Below, one piece after another: positions 25,293 to 34,114 of a DNA stretch of 54,299 bases (the stretch's first letter is position 1; every line of letters begins with the position of its first letter). A program made the translations under genes and the position numbers. The DNA comes from Geoalkalibacter ferrihydriticus DSM 17813 (GTDB taxonomy: Bacteria; Desulfobacterota; Desulfuromonadia; Desulfuromonadales; Geoalkalibacteraceae). The stretch is taken from assembly GCF_000820505.1 (NCBI RefSeq), contig NZ_JWJD01000002.1, positions 420,702 to 475,000 of the forward strand, given 5' to 3'. The notes under the pieces were generated by a model that had not been told where the DNA came from, made no database searches, and saw only the letters and a program-made list of their open reading frames with translations.

Positions 25293-26308
25293 GAATCCTC
25301 ATCCTCTTGCCGGACCAACCCCAAGCCACGGGCAATTCCGTGACCGCCGAACGTTTGTGCCGGGGACTACGACAACGGGAACACCAGGTGCGCCTACTGG
25401 CCACCAGAGCTAACGGCGCCGCGGAAATCAAAAACTGTTGCCAAAACTTTCAACCCCAGGTCGCAGTCCTTCTACATGCTTATCGTTGTGGGGCGCCCTG
25501 GCTGGATGCGGCGCCGCGCCTTCCCTTCACGGTGCTTCTCACCGGAACGGATATCCACGGCGGACTGGATGATGCAGGCCAAGCCCCGGTTATTCACCGG
25601 GTTCTCAGTCAGGCCGGCGCCATTTTCGCGCAGGCCGCACAAACGGTCACTGAGCTGAGGCAGAGATTTCCAACCTTGGCGCCCCGCCTGCATCACCTGC
25701 CGCCCGGCATCTGGCTTGGTCGCCAGAGCTATGCTCTGCGAGGCGCGCTTGGCGTCTCGCAACAAACCCTGGTCTTTCTGCATCCGGCGGGCTTGCGTCC
25801 GGTTAAAGGCAATTTAGAGCTTCTTGAAATTTTCGCGCCCCTCGCCGCGTCGGAAATCCCCTTTCGCCTGGCCTTTTGCGGGCCCAGCCTTGAGCCCGAT
25901 TACAGTCGCGCGTTTTTCGCCGCCCTGAAGCGCTGTCCCTGGGCCGCCCATCTCGGCGTCATTCCCCCTGCAGCCATGGCTGCAGCTTACCGGGAAGCCG
26001 ATGTGATTCTCAATAATTCCCGCAGTGAAGGGCTTTCCAATGCCGTAGCCGAGGCCGCAGCCCTGGGTCGTCCTTTGCTGGTCACGGCAATTGCGGGGAA
26101 TCTGGCGGTCGTCAGGGACGGCGTCAACGGATTTTGCTGCAGCACGCCGGGGGAATTTACACAAAAGGCCGGAGAGCTGCTGCGCTGCCATGAATTGCGT
26201 CTGCGCCTTTCGCAACCCGACGGAGAGACTTTTTCCCCAGAACGTGAAACGGCCGTTTTGGAAAAAGGGCTTTTAGGCCTTGTCCAAAAAGTAAGCCGGC
26301 CGGGATAA
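25289..26308 (+). CDS. Glycosyltransferase family 4-type protein
   Basis: 339 aa. A GT-B fold is suggested by the N-terminal Rossmann part (MRILILLPDQPQATGNSV) with the motif LLTGTDIHGG (~88), and a C-terminal donor-binding half with NNSRSEGLSNAVAEAAALGRP (~245-265), the usual E-x7-E region. The LTGTD motif recalls the SenB/TIGR04348 group, but that match is loose. Start is GTG 25289, overlapping the hpnK stop (GTGA), so the two are translationally coupled. The donor and acceptor are unknown; the pair may modify a lipid or surface sugar. Confidence 0.85.
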   Translation: MRILILLPDQPQATGNSVTAERLCRGLRQREHQVRLLATRANGAAEIKNCCQNFQPQVAVLLHAYRCGAPWLDAAPRLPFTVLLTGTDIHGGLDDAGQAPVIHRVLSQAGAIFAQAAQTVTELRQRFPTLAPRLHHLPPGIWLGRQSYALRGALGVSQQTLVFLHPAGLRPVKGNLELLEIFAPLAASEIPFRLAFCGPSLEPDYSRAFFAALKRCPWAAHLGVIPPAAMAAAYREADVILNNSRSEGLSNAVAEAAALGRPLLVTAIAGNLAVVRDGVNGFCCSTPGEFTQKAGELLRCHELRLRLSQPDGETFSPERETAVLEKGLLGLVQKVSRPG

Positions 26309-26330
26309 CTCACCGGCCGGCTTGCTTTTT
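26293..26330. terminator. Bidirectional terminator
   Basis: AAGCCGGCCGG (26293-26303), nine-base loop, CCGGCCGGCTT (26313-26323): an 11-bp perfect stem between convergent genes, with T-rich sequence on both sides. The glycosyltransferase stop codon lies in the loop. Confidence 0.9.
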
Positions 26331-26354
26331 ATTGAAGGGGAAAAAAACAGTTTC

Positions 26355-26957
26355 TCAGAGCTTGTGCGATTCAGCAGCAAGGTAAGAAGAAACGCCCGCC
26401 TTGTCGGGTACCATGCCCTTTTCGCCCTTGTTCCAGCCGGCAGGACAGACTTCACCGTACTTTTCGGTAAACTGCAGGGCGTCGACCATGCGCAGCATCT
26501 CGTCGACGTTGCGCCCCAGGGGCAGGTCATTGACGACCTGATGGCGAACCACGCCACCTGTGTCGATGAGAAAGGAACCACGGAATGCCACCCCGGCCTC
26601 GTCGAATTCGACATCATAGGCCTTGCAGACTTCGTGTTTGACATCGGCAACCAGGGGATAGGTCACCGCGCCGATTCCACCCTCTTCCACCGGGGTGTTG
26701 CGCCAGGCCACATGGGTGAACTGGGAATCTACGGAGCAACCGATGACCTGAACTCCGCGATCCTCGAACTCCTCGATGCGGCGACTGAAGGCGATCAACT
26801 CCGTCGGACAGACAAACGTAAAGTCCAGAGGATAGAAAAACAACACTACGTACTTATCTTTGTAATCGGACAGCCGAAAGTTGTCATTGATCGAACCGTC
26901 GGGCATAACCGCCGCAGCTTTAAAGTCAGGCGCTTTCTTGCCAACCAGAACACCCAT
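26355..26957 (-). CDS. Typical 2-Cys peroxiredoxin
   Basis: 200 aa. The peroxidatic Cys is in FYPLDFTFVCPTEL (~C49) and the resolving Cys in GEVCPAGW (~C170), so it is a typical 2-Cys Prx1/AhpC-type enzyme reducing H2O2 and organic peroxides. Start ATG 26957 has AAGGAGA upstream; the frame runs open to 27092 without support. It has its own promoter and no reductase (AhpF) beside it, so thioredoxin is the likely donor. Confidence 0.95.
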   Translation of the reverse strand: MGVLVGKKAPDFKAAAVMPDGSINDNFRLSDYKDKYVVLFFYPLDFTFVCPTELIAFSRRIEEFEDRGVQVIGCSVDSQFTHVAWRNTPVEEGGIGAVTYPLVADVKHEVCKAYDVEFDEAGVAFRGSFLIDTGGVVRHQVVNDLPLGRNVDEMLRMVDALQFTEKYGEVCPAGWNKGEKGMVPDKAGVSSYLAAESHKL

Positions 26958-27004
26958 GGAAAATCTCCTTTCAAGATTGTTTCGGTAAAATGACTCTGCG
27001 CATG

Positions 27005-27032
27005 ATTTTATCCATAGGGAGCGCACTGTCAA
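27005..27032 (-). promoter_or_regulatory. Peroxiredoxin promoter
   Basis: On minus: TTGACA (27032-27027), 16-base spacer, TAAAAT (27010-27005). This is among the best promoters in the window and predicts a leader of about 40 bases. Confidence 0.8.
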
Positions 27033-27103
27033 GCAAAAGATGACCTTTTTTGTCTCTCTTGCTTGACCAGAGTGAAAAGCTGAGGATCTCAAGGCTTGCC
27101 GGG

Positions 27104-28006
27104 TTATTTTTTTCGGCTGCGGGGATGGGCCTGGTCGTAGACGGCGAGCAAATGATCAACACTTACCTTGGTGTATTTCTGCGTGGTGGACAGGGACGCG
27201 TGGCCGAGCAATTCCTGAATGGCGCGCAAGTCAGCACCGCCTTCGACGAGCAGGTGCGTGGCAAAGCTGTGACGCAGGCTGTGGGGTGTGGCATCGCGGG
27301 CAATTCCGGCTTGAATCAGTTGTTTTTTCAGATTGCGCTCGACGCTACGTGACGTCAGGCGTCCCCCGCGATGATTGAGAAACAGCGGTTCGCTAGGTTG
27401 GGGCCAACCCCGGTGCTCAAGATAGCGAACCAGAGCCTCGCAGGCTTTGCGCCCGAGGGGCACCAACCGTTCTTTGCGCCCCTTGCCGAGTACGCGCACC
27501 AACCGTTCTTCAAGGTCGATGCCGCCGACATCGAGACCGGTCAGCTCACTGACACGCAGACCACAGGAGTAGAGGGTTTCAAGAATAGCGCGGTCACGCA
27601 ATTGCAGCGCATCGTCTCCGCAGGTACGCTCCATCAGGACGCAGGCCTCATCGACGGACAGGGGTGTCGGCAAATACTGATCAAGCCGGGGAGTCACGAG
27701 GATTTCTGCGGGATTGGCCGTCAGCAGATCCTCGCGCACCAGAAAACGAAAGAAGGTGCGCAGGGCGGCAACCTTGCGACCGACAGTCGCGCGCCGGCAG
27801 CTTTTGCCGAGACGCGCAAGATAGGTACGCAACAGACGCACATCAACCTGCCGCAGATGCTCAAGAGTGGGAGATTCCACCCCGAAAAATTCACTCAGGA
27901 AGCGGCGCAACCCTTCGATGTCGCGCCGATAAGCTTTGAGGGTGTGGATCGAGAGATCACGCTCAAGCTGCAAGTAGCGCTCAAAGCGCGCGATACATTC
28001 AATCAT
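27104..28006 (-). CDS. xerC: Tyrosine recombinase, XerC-like
   Basis: 300 aa, the standard Xer length when started at ATG 28006 (residues IECIARFERYLQLERDLS fit the family N-terminus). The catalytic set is visible: Arg in YSCGLRVSEL, Lys in GKGRKERLVPL, HSLRHSFATHLL, and the nucleophile Tyr in TTQKYTKV. Xer recombinases resolve chromosome dimers at dif. XerC and XerD cannot be separated by motif alone. No phage or integron features accompany it, so it looks like a housekeeping copy. The frame extends to 28093 without a ribosome site. Confidence 0.9.
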   Translation of the reverse strand: MIECIARFERYLQLERDLSIHTLKAYRRDIEGLRRFLSEFFGVESPTLEHLRQVDVRLLRTYLARLGKSCRRATVGRKVAALRTFFRFLVREDLLTANPAEILVTPRLDQYLPTPLSVDEACVLMERTCGDDALQLRDRAILETLYSCGLRVSELTGLDVGGIDLEERLVRVLGKGRKERLVPLGRKACEALVRYLEHRGWPQPSEPLFLNHRGGRLTSRSVERNLKKQLIQAGIARDATPHSLRHSFATHLLVEGGADLRAIQELLGHASLSTTQKYTKVSVDHLLAVYDQAHPRSRKK

Positions 28007-28150
28007 TGCGGCTGCCCGTGCCGACGTGGGATCGGGATCGCGTTGACCCTTCCGGAACGCCATGCCATAATATCGCCGCGACACCGACCGCAAGCAAATG
28101 TTGTCAGGAAACCTTTATCCTTGATTTTTTTTTGACCCAAGGACTCTGCC

Positions 28151-29014
28151 ATGACGTTTCTCATCAGTGTGCTTATTCTGCTTTTTGCCGGCACCGGCCT
28201 CTTTGTTCTGCTCAGTTATATCATAGCCTGGTACGAAACAGCCAACCACAATCCTGCACAGGTAGAGACACGCTTCGCGCCTACCAACCTGGCATTTGCC
28301 GCAGGCCTGTTGGTACGCGAGACTCTAAGCCTGGCACTGACCGTGGTGGTTCATCCCTCCGGCTGGCTGCGCGAGCGGTCGTTGCCGGCGGGAAAAGGCC
28401 GGCCGATCCTGCTGCTGCACGGCCTGTTTCACAACCGCTCCTGCTGGTGGCTGCTCAAGCGCCGTCTGGAGCAGGCGGGATTGGGCCCCATCTACACCCT
28501 CAACCTCAACACCTGGCGATCCGACATTGAGCCCTTAACCGAACTGGCCGCCGGAAAAGTCGATGAGATCCGCCGCGCGCACGGTGTCGAGCGCGTTGAC
28601 CTGATCGGGCACTCCCTGGGCGGCCTTATCGCCCGAAATTTGGTGCAACTGCGGGGCGGCGCCGACAAGGTCCGCCACTGCATCTGCATTGCCACCCCCC
28701 ATGCCGGCTCGCGTCTGGCCCCCTTTGCGCTGACTCCTCTGGCCAGGGTGCTGATGCCCGGCTCACCCTTTCTGCAACGTCTGAGCACGGCTGAACTCCC
28801 CACCGGGGTGAGTTTCACCAGTCTTTACAGCCGGCACGACAACCTGGTCATTCCCACCGACTCAGCCATTCTGCCCGAGACCCCCAGCCTTGAGGTTTCG
28901 GGAATTGGCCACTCGTGCCTGCTTTACAGCCGCCGCGTTACGAACCACCTGATCGACATCCTGTGGAAAGACACCGATGAAAAAAATCCAGATCCAAAGT
29001 CGCAAACGCGTTGA
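28151..29014 (+). CDS. Membrane-anchored alpha/beta hydrolase (lipase/esterase-like)
   Basis: 287 aa. An N-terminal hydrophobic anchor (~4-27) is followed by an alpha/beta hydrolase domain: ILLLHGLFHNRSCW near residue 82, nucleophile elbow GHSLGGLIAR (~155), Asp in SLYSRHDNLVIP and His in GIGHSCLLYS. This resembles triacylglycerol-lipase/DUF676-like esterases. The substrate is unknown. AAGGA precedes the ATG. Its 3' end overlaps the next gene by 38 bases. Confidence 0.88.
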   Translation: MTFLISVLILLFAGTGLFVLLSYIIAWYETANHNPAQVETRFAPTNLAFAAGLLVRETLSLALTVVVHPSGWLRERSLPAGKGRPILLLHGLFHNRSCWWLLKRRLEQAGLGPIYTLNLNTWRSDIEPLTELAAGKVDEIRRAHGVERVDLIGHSLGGLIARNLVQLRGGADKVRHCICIATPHAGSRLAPFALTPLARVLMPGSPFLQRLSTAELPTGVSFTSLYSRHDNLVIPTDSAILPETPSLEVSGIGHSCLLYSRRVTNHLIDILWKDTDEKNPDPKSQTR

Positions 29015-29372
29015 AATGATCGAAATGACGGCCGAAATCCGGCGTCTCATCGCCAAATCAGAAGTCAAACAGGGCATGGCCGTGCTCTTTGTCCCTCACA
29101 CCACCGCGGCGGTCACCATCAACGAAAATGCCGACCCCGACGTCGTGACGGACATGCTGGCCGGCCTTGAGCGGCTGGTTCCCCTGTCAGGCAACTATCG
29201 TCACGCCGAAGGCAACAGCGACGCCCACATCAAAAGCTCCCTGATCGGTGCCGGCGAAACCCTGCTCATTGAAAACGGCGAGCCCGTGCTGGGCACCTGG
29301 CAGGGAATTTATTTCTGCGAATTCGACGGCCCGCGCTCCCGCCAGGTGTTCCTGCAGATCCTTCCAGCATGA
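28977..29372 (+). CDS. YjbQ family protein (UPF0047)
   Basis: 131 aa, full length. Conserved blocks: PHTTAAVTINENADPDV, HAEGNSDAHIKSSLIG and GTWQGIYFCEFDGPR, which hold the clustered His/Asp/Glu residues of the family. YjbQ proteins have weak thiamine-phosphate-synthase activity in vitro; the physiological role is unclear. It starts inside the end of the lipase gene and its stop overlaps the start of the DUF362 gene, so the three are one translationally coupled unit. Confidence 0.93.
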   Translation: MKKIQIQSRKRVEMIEMTAEIRRLIAKSEVKQGMAVLFVPHTTAAVTINENADPDVVTDMLAGLERLVPLSGNYRHAEGNSDAHIKSSLIGAGETLLIENGEPVLGTWQGIYFCEFDGPRSRQVFLQILPA

Positions 29373-30514
29373 ACCGAGTCGTCCTGCACCCCCTGGCATC
29401 CTACGACAGGGCGGCATGTGAAACGGCCCTTACCGAGCTTCTCGCTCCCCTGGGCGGCATGGTCGCTTTCGTCCAGCCCGGGCAGCGTGTGCTGATCAAA
29501 CCCAACATGCTGGCCGGGAAATCCCCGGATCGAGCCGTCACCACCCATCCGGAAATCGTGCGCGCGGTGATCCGCCAGGTGCAGGACGCCGGAGGCGAAG
29601 CCCTGGTCGGCGATTCTCCCGGGGTTGGAAGCTGTGTGCAGGTCGCGCGCAAATGCGGGATTCTCGCCGTTGTCGAAGAAACCGGGGCGCGGTTGGTGCC
29701 ATTTGCGGAATCTCTGCCCGCCTCCCATCCGGGCGCAACCTTTCACCATCTCGAACTGGCCCGCGAGGTCTTTGAAGCCGACCTCATCATCAATCTGCCC
29801 AAACTCAAAACCCATCAGATGATGGGGCTGACCTGCGCCGTGAAAAATCTCTTCGGCGCCGTAGTCGGTATGCGCAAACCTCAGCTGCACCTCCAGGCCG
29901 GAAGCGACAAGGCCCAGTTTGCGCAGATGCTGCTCGATCTTGCCGGGCACCTGCAACCCGCCCTGTCCATCGTCGATGCGGTCGTGGCAATGCAAGGCGA
30001 TGGTCCCGGCAGCGGCGACCCCATTGCCGTGGGCGCCCTGCTCGCGGGCGAAAATCCCCTGGCGGTCGATGCAGCGGCCCTCGAACTCCTGGGCCTGGAG
30101 GCCGCGGACTGCTGGACGCAGAAAATCGCCTGTGCCCAAAGCCTCCCCGGGGCGGCTCTGACAGAAGTTGAAGTCCTGGGCACCAATCCTCAGGCATTGC
30201 GCCCACGCAGCTTTCGCCCGGCCAAGGCGACCGATGTGAGTTTTGGTGTGCCGCCCCTGCTGCGCCGCCACCTGCGACGCTCTCTCTCAGCGCTTCCCGC
30301 CATCGATGCACAGCGTTGCAGCGGCTGCGGCCTGTGTATCGAACACTGTCCACCCACTGCCATGGCCATGAACAAACACCTGCCACACATCGATTTAAAG
30401 CGCTGCATCGGCTGTTTCTGCTGTCAGGAACTCTGCCCGAGCGGGGCAATTTTGACCCGCCAGGGGTTGTTGCTGCGCCTCAGCCGATTTCTTTTCCGTG
30501 CGCCCCAAACCTGA
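29369..30514 (+). CDS. DUF362 protein with C-terminal 2x[4Fe-4S] ferredoxin domain
   Basis: 381 aa. The N-terminal ~290 residues are DUF362 (IKPNMLAGKSPDRAVTTHPE, LIINLPKLKTHQMMGLTCAVKN). Two iron-sulphur motifs follow: CSGCGLCIEHCP (~314) and CIGCFCCQELCP (~346). Such proteins are cytosolic electron carriers of unknown substrate, frequent in anaerobes. The ATG overlaps the yjbQ stop (ATGA). A strong bidirectional terminator follows. Confidence 0.92.
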   Translation: MNRVVLHPLASYDRAACETALTELLAPLGGMVAFVQPGQRVLIKPNMLAGKSPDRAVTTHPEIVRAVIRQVQDAGGEALVGDSPGVGSCVQVARKCGILAVVEETGARLVPFAESLPASHPGATFHHLELAREVFEADLIINLPKLKTHQMMGLTCAVKNLFGAVVGMRKPQLHLQAGSDKAQFAQMLLDLAGHLQPALSIVDAVVAMQGDGPGSGDPIAVGALLAGENPLAVDAAALELLGLEAADCWTQKIACAQSLPGAALTEVEVLGTNPQALRPRSFRPAKATDVSFGVPPLLRRHLRRSLSALPAIDAQRCSGCGLCIEHCPPTAMAMNKHLPHIDLKRCIGCFCCQELCPSGAILTRQGLLLRLSRFLFRAPQT

Positions 30515-30527
30515 ATCCTCCATAGAA

Positions 30528-30561
30528 AAAAGCCCTGCGCAACTTTGTGCGCAGGGCTTTT
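30528..30561. terminator. Bidirectional terminator
   Basis: AAAAGCCCTGCGCA (30528-30541), loop ACTTTG, TGCGCAGGGCTTTT (30548-30561). It separates the DUF362 gene (+) from the 64-aa gene (-), both of which end here. Confidence 0.92.
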
Positions 30562-30596
30562 CGATCAGTCAGACAGCATGCTGTGGTCGCGGGCGA

Positions 30597-30791
30597 CTAC
30601 TCTTCGTAAAGCAGCACCCGTACCAAGCCGATGGTCGTGCCACCTTCCGTGGTCGCAGCATCGCTGATGGAGATGACTTTGGTGATGCCGTTGGTGCGGA
30701 TGAACTCGTTGACTCGCTGATCGAGCTCGTTGAGTTCTTTGTGGGTTTTGAAAGCTTCCAAGGGTTCACCGAAGGTTTTAACCTTGATCAT
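30597..30791 (-). CDS. Conserved-looking 64-aa protein, function unknown
   Basis: 64 aa, soluble, with a predicted beta-alpha-beta pattern (MIKVKTFGEPLEA, helix, ITKVISISDAATTEG, GLVRVLLYEE). GGGAGG precedes the ATG at good spacing. It lies 30 bases after the NFU gene on the same strand and is likely co-transcribed. No motif known to me. Confidence 0.8.
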   Translation of the reverse strand: MIKVKTFGEPLEAFKTHKELNELDQRVNEFIRTNGITKVISISDAATTEGGTTIGLVRVLLYEE

Positions 30792-30821
30792 GCTCGCCTC
30801 CCCGTCGCAAAAGTTTGAACC

Positions 30822-31058
30822 TTAGACCTGCACCACTTCCTGCACCCCGGGAACCTTGTCCTTAAGGGTTTTCTCAATGCCCATCTTCAAGGTCACGGTT
30901 GACATGGGGCAGGACCCGCAGGCGCCGGTCAGGCGCACCTTGATGATGCCGTCGTCACCGACTTCAACCAGCTCGACATCGCCGCCATCGGCCTGCAGAG
31001 CGGGGCGCACCTCGTTGAGAACCTTCTCGACTTGTTCTTTATTGACTTTTTCACTCAT
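30822..31058 (-). CDS. NFU-domain iron-sulphur scaffold/carrier
   Basis: 78 aa, a lone NifU C-terminal (NFU) domain. [17 protein letters not shown] and the cluster-binding CxxC in [14 protein letters not shown] are diagnostic. It holds a [4Fe-4S] cluster between two subunits and delivers it to apoproteins. ATG 31058 has AGGAGG upstream; the open frame to 31091 is not needed. Confidence 0.95.
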   Translation of the reverse strand: MSEKVNKEQVEKVLNEVRPALQADGGDVELVEVGDDGIIKVRLTGACGSCPMSTVTLKMGIEKTLKDKVPGVQEVVQV

Positions 31059-31144
31059 GGGATGAAACCTCCTATTTCTGTTGTTTTTCAAGTATAGGCC
31101 CCGGTGGGGCCATCGGCAACCCTCTTAAGCAGCAAAAACCCGAC

Positions 31145-32311
31145 TCAGACCATGGGCAATCGGATATCGGAAATAGCTCTCCGACAGAGCAGCTCAGGCG
31201 CCCCAACGCCCTTGCCCTGCACCAGAGCCTTAAAAGTCTCGCCCATCCCGGTTTCAGGCATGATAAGATTCTTCAGGGTCAAACGAAGATTGCGGGCGCG
31301 ATTGGGGTCTGTTTCACGCGCCTCCAGCTCCATCAGCATTTCGACGAAACCCAGCCCCATGAGAAAGCGATACTGGGGGCCGAAAAACAGCGGCAGAAGC
31401 CCCAGGGGCTCACCGCAGCGCTGCAAGGTGGTGAAATCGACGTGGCTGGTGATGTCCTGATAGCCGACGTTCTCCAGCGGGTTTTCGCTGCTTTGGTGGC
31501 GATGATAGCACATCAGCGTACCATTGCGCCGCAGGGGAGAATAGAGCTCCGCAGCTGGATAGCCGTAATCGATGGTCATGACAAAGCCCCGCCGCAATTT
31601 GCCGGCCAACTCTTCCATCCAGCGCACCGCAGCCAGGTTGACTTCGGCCCGATTGCCGACGGGAAGCCTGATGCCCAGCGCGGTGAGATAGTTCTCAATT
31701 TGCGGCGTGGAAAGAGGAAGCAGCTCTTCATGGAAGCTTCCGTCACGCCAAGCGACGTGAATCTCACGCAAGCCCTCCCCAGTCTGTTCGACCAGATGCA
31801 CGGGAAAGGCATCGACCAGTTCGTTGGACAGAAACACGCCCTCAAGAGAGTCGATTTCATCAAACGCAGCCCACCGCACCCGGCCGGCTTGCAGATGCCG
31901 TTCGAGCAACTGCTCTTGGCGGCGCCGGGAATCGGCACCGACTTCACTCAGCACATAATGCAGCCGTTGGTAAAGCTCAGAATCCTCCGCGGCCGCGGCA
32001 TCAAGAATATCAAGGGCCAGATGCCCCTCGCCGGCGCCCTGCTCAACCAGGGTGAAGTCCTCGCCACCCAGGAGTTCGGCCATCTGCTGCAACTGCCGAA
32101 AAAGCAGCCGGCCGAACACAAAGTGGACGCTGCTGGAGGTAAAAAAGTCGCCCTGCTTGCCGATTCTTTGCCGCGGCGCGACATAATAACCCCACTGCGG
32201 ATGATACAGGCAGTGCTCCATAAATTCGACAAAGGGCATGGCGCCGCGTGCGGCAATGCGATGGCGCAGAAATTCTTCAAGCTCAGGCTTGTTGTTGGTT
32301 TGCGAAGGCAT
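31145..32311 (-). CDS. MidA/NDUFAF7-family SAM-dependent methyltransferase (DUF185)
   Basis: 388 aa. The family opening (RIAARGAMPFVEFMEHCLYHPQWGYY region, residues ~16-42), the SAM loop LVEQGAGEGHLALDIL (~93) and the C-terminal GNGTLMCY-type segment are present. The mitochondrial homologue methylates an Arg in a complex I subunit; the bacterial target is unknown. A GC-rich hairpin (31097-31111, GGCCCC-GGT-GGGGCC) lies between it and the NFU gene but has no T-run. Confidence 0.9.
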   Translation of the reverse strand: MPSQTNNKPELEEFLRHRIAARGAMPFVEFMEHCLYHPQWGYYVAPRQRIGKQGDFFTSSSVHFVFGRLLFRQLQQMAELLGGEDFTLVEQGAGEGHLALDILDAAAAEDSELYQRLHYVLSEVGADSRRRQEQLLERHLQAGRVRWAAFDEIDSLEGVFLSNELVDAFPVHLVEQTGEGLREIHVAWRDGSFHEELLPLSTPQIENYLTALGIRLPVGNRAEVNLAAVRWMEELAGKLRRGFVMTIDYGYPAAELYSPLRRNGTLMCYHRHQSSENPLENVGYQDITSHVDFTTLQRCGEPLGLLPLFFGPQYRFLMGLGFVEMLMELEARETDPNRARNLRLTLKNLIMPETGMGETFKALVQGKGVGAPELLCRRAISDIRLPMV

Positions 32312-32417
32312 ACATTTCTATCTTTAGTGAACGATTGTGGATGAACGGCAAGAAGAAAGGAGCGATTTTACTTGATAAACCGACAAGACACAACCATGAA
32401 AAGCCGCACTACAAAAG

Positions 32418-33062
32418 TCAGGGGATAAGGCCGAGAAGTTTGTGGATCTGCAGAAGATCGGCGGCTTCACGCACCAGCAACGCAGGGCTGCCGTGAGCGC
32501 GGGGGACTTTGAGATCCACCACTTCTCGATCGCCAACGAAAAGAAAGCTTTCGGGCGGGCCGCCGATATCGTCGATCACCCGAAAAAACGCCTCCCTGTC
32601 AGGTTTTGGCAACCCGGTGAACTCGATGGTATAGATACGGCGAAACAACGACTGAACACCCAGCAGGGCCAGAATTTTCTGGCTCAAGGCCAGATTGTTG
32701 TTGGTATAAATATAGAGTTCGCAGTGCTCGCTCAAGGAATCGAGCAGAGCCACGAGCACGGGGTCATATTCGAGGTAGCGCTCGGGATGCACGCCATTTT
32801 GCAGAGCCAGGTGAAAATCGGGCCAATCAATGCCAAGTTCCAGGCAGGTTCGGGTCAGGGTGGGTTCTTCGTCATACATCTCACCCAACCGCCGTCGCGC
32901 CCGCCTGAGCAAATCGCGCCCCTGGGCCAGATCAACCCCGCGAGTTGACGCAACCATCGCCGCTGCGGCCCTTTCGATTTCCGCCGCGATAGGTGGACAG
33001 ACGTACAGGGTGCCGTCAAGATCGAAAACAATTGAGCGAATCTCGCTGGGATCAGAAAACAT
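32418..33062 (-). CDS. HAD-superfamily hydrolase (HAD-IA type)
   Basis: 214 aa. Motif I VFDLDGTLY holds the nucleophile Asp (~D14) and acid Asp; motif II is in ELYIYTNNN; the conserved Lys is in GLPKPDREAFF; motif IV reads FLFVGDREVVD. The helical cap between motifs I and II is type C1. Probably a phosphatase for a small phosphorylated metabolite; the substrate cannot be told. It is likely in one unit with the glycerophosphodiesterase upstream (54-base gap). Confidence 0.9.
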   Translation of the reverse strand: MFSDPSEIRSIVFDLDGTLYVCPPIAAEIERAAAAMVASTRGVDLAQGRDLLRRARRRLGEMYDEEPTLTRTCLELGIDWPDFHLALQNGVHPERYLEYDPVLVALLDSLSEHCELYIYTNNNLALSQKILALLGVQSLFRRIYTIEFTGLPKPDREAFFRVIDDIGGPPESFLFVGDREVVDLKVPRAHGSPALLVREAADLLQIHKLLGLIP

Positions 33063-33115
33063 GCAGTGTCGATGTCCTTAGGTCCGCGCAAGCCGAAAGG
33101 TTACAATCCGATCTC

Positions 33116-33892
33116 TTACGTTAACAAGTGACGCGCGATTGTCAATCGGCCGGCGCTCTCCAGTTTTTCGCGAAGGACCCCAGGCTGGTTGGTAAACAGT
33201 CCATCGACACCCAGACGCAGCAACTTGCCGGCACGCTTCGTCTCGTCGACGGTCCAAGGATAGATCGCCAGCCCTGCGTCACGCACCGCCCGCACCAGAG
33301 AGGCACTCACCAGGTCCTGACGCGGATGCAAGCTGTGCGCTCCGGCGGCAATGGCCCGCCGCAACGCCAAACGCCAGAAGCGACTCTCGCACAAAAAACC
33401 CAGCGGCAACTGTGGCGCGGCCGAACGCAATGTTTTGAGCAAGCGATGATCGAAGGAGGACACCAGAACCTTGCAGTGCGGATAATCGTTTAACAGCCGC
33501 AGCACGACTTCCCCCGTCCGGCGATTCTTGAGTTCGAGGTTGAGCGCCACCCGGTCGGCGGCCCATTCCAGAACCTCGACGAGAAGGGGAATCGGCTCAC
33601 GGGAAAAAGCCGGTGAAAACCAGCGCCCCGCGTCCAGTCGGCGCAGTTCTCGCGTCCCCATATCAGCCACCGCACCGCGACCGTTCGTGGTTCGCTCCAG
33701 GGTATCATCATGAATGACCAGGGGAGTGGCATCGCGCGACAAATGCACGTCAAGCTCGACCCCGTCGGCCCCTTGAGCTTCAGCCAGGCGAAAGGCCGCC
33801 AGGGTGTTCTCCGGCGCACAGGCCGAGGCGCCGCGATGAGCCCAAAGAAAAATGCGGTCCTCGTGCTGCTTTGAAAAAATTGGAGGCTTCAT
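33116..33892 (-). CDS. Glycerophosphodiester phosphodiesterase
   Basis: 258 aa. HRGASACAPENTLAAF and DGVELDVHLSRDATPLVIHD carry the His/Glu/Asp catalytic and metal residues of the GDPD TIM barrel; NLELKN adds the third Glu. It hydrolyses glycerophosphodiesters to glycerol 3-phosphate. No signal peptide, so UgpQ-like and cytosolic. ATG 33892 has GGGAG upstream and begins the homology; the frame is open to 33958 but that part overlaps the divergent small gene. Confidence 0.92.
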   Translation of the reverse strand: MKPPIFSKQHEDRIFLWAHRGASACAPENTLAAFRLAEAQGADGVELDVHLSRDATPLVIHDDTLERTTNGRGAVADMGTRELRRLDAGRWFSPAFSREPIPLLVEVLEWAADRVALNLELKNRRTGEVVLRLLNDYPHCKVLVSSFDHRLLKTLRSAAPQLPLGFLCESRFWRLALRRAIAAGAHSLHPRQDLVSASLVRAVRDAGLAIYPWTVDETKRAGKLLRLGVDGLFTNQPGVLREKLESAGRLTIARHLLT

Positions 33893-34091
33893 GAAATTCT
33901 CCCGCGACCAAATATTTTTGCTGCTGCTGGCCCTTTGCCTGGTGGCTGCCATGCTCATAACCCTGTTTCTGGGAGGTAGCCGCAGCCGCCACGGCTATGG
34001 AAATCTAAAGCGTCCCGTGCCTTGCTGTGTCCAGACAACGAACCACGCATACCTCGCGGACAAGGGATTTCCCCCAGGCGAACAATCATAA
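33891..34091 (+). CDS. Probable 66-aa single-pass membrane protein
   Basis: A 66-aa frame with an ideal ribosome site (TGGAGG, 5-6 bases before the ATG), a positive start (MKFSRDQ), one transmembrane helix (~8-30) and a polar tail with two adjacent Cys. Its ATG and that of the divergent glycerophosphodiesterase share the same CATG (33890-33893), so the two messages overlap at their 5' ends. A terminator-like hairpin follows at 34115-34144. Real or not must be settled by conservation; function unknown. Confidence 0.5.
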   Translation: MKFSRDQIFLLLLALCLVAAMLITLFLGGSRSRHGYGNLKRPVPCCVQTTNHAYLADKGFPPGEQS

Positions 34092-34114
34092 ACAAAACAA
34101 ACCGCAAGCTCCAG

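Noticed and set aside
27104-28006. Tyrosine recombinase as a mark of a mobile element
   Set aside because: Its length and motifs are those of housekeeping XerC, and no att repeats, phage or integron genes lie around it.
31097-31111. GC-rich hairpin after the MidA-like gene as a terminator
   Set aside because: No T-run follows on the minus strand, and the NFU gene lies directly downstream.
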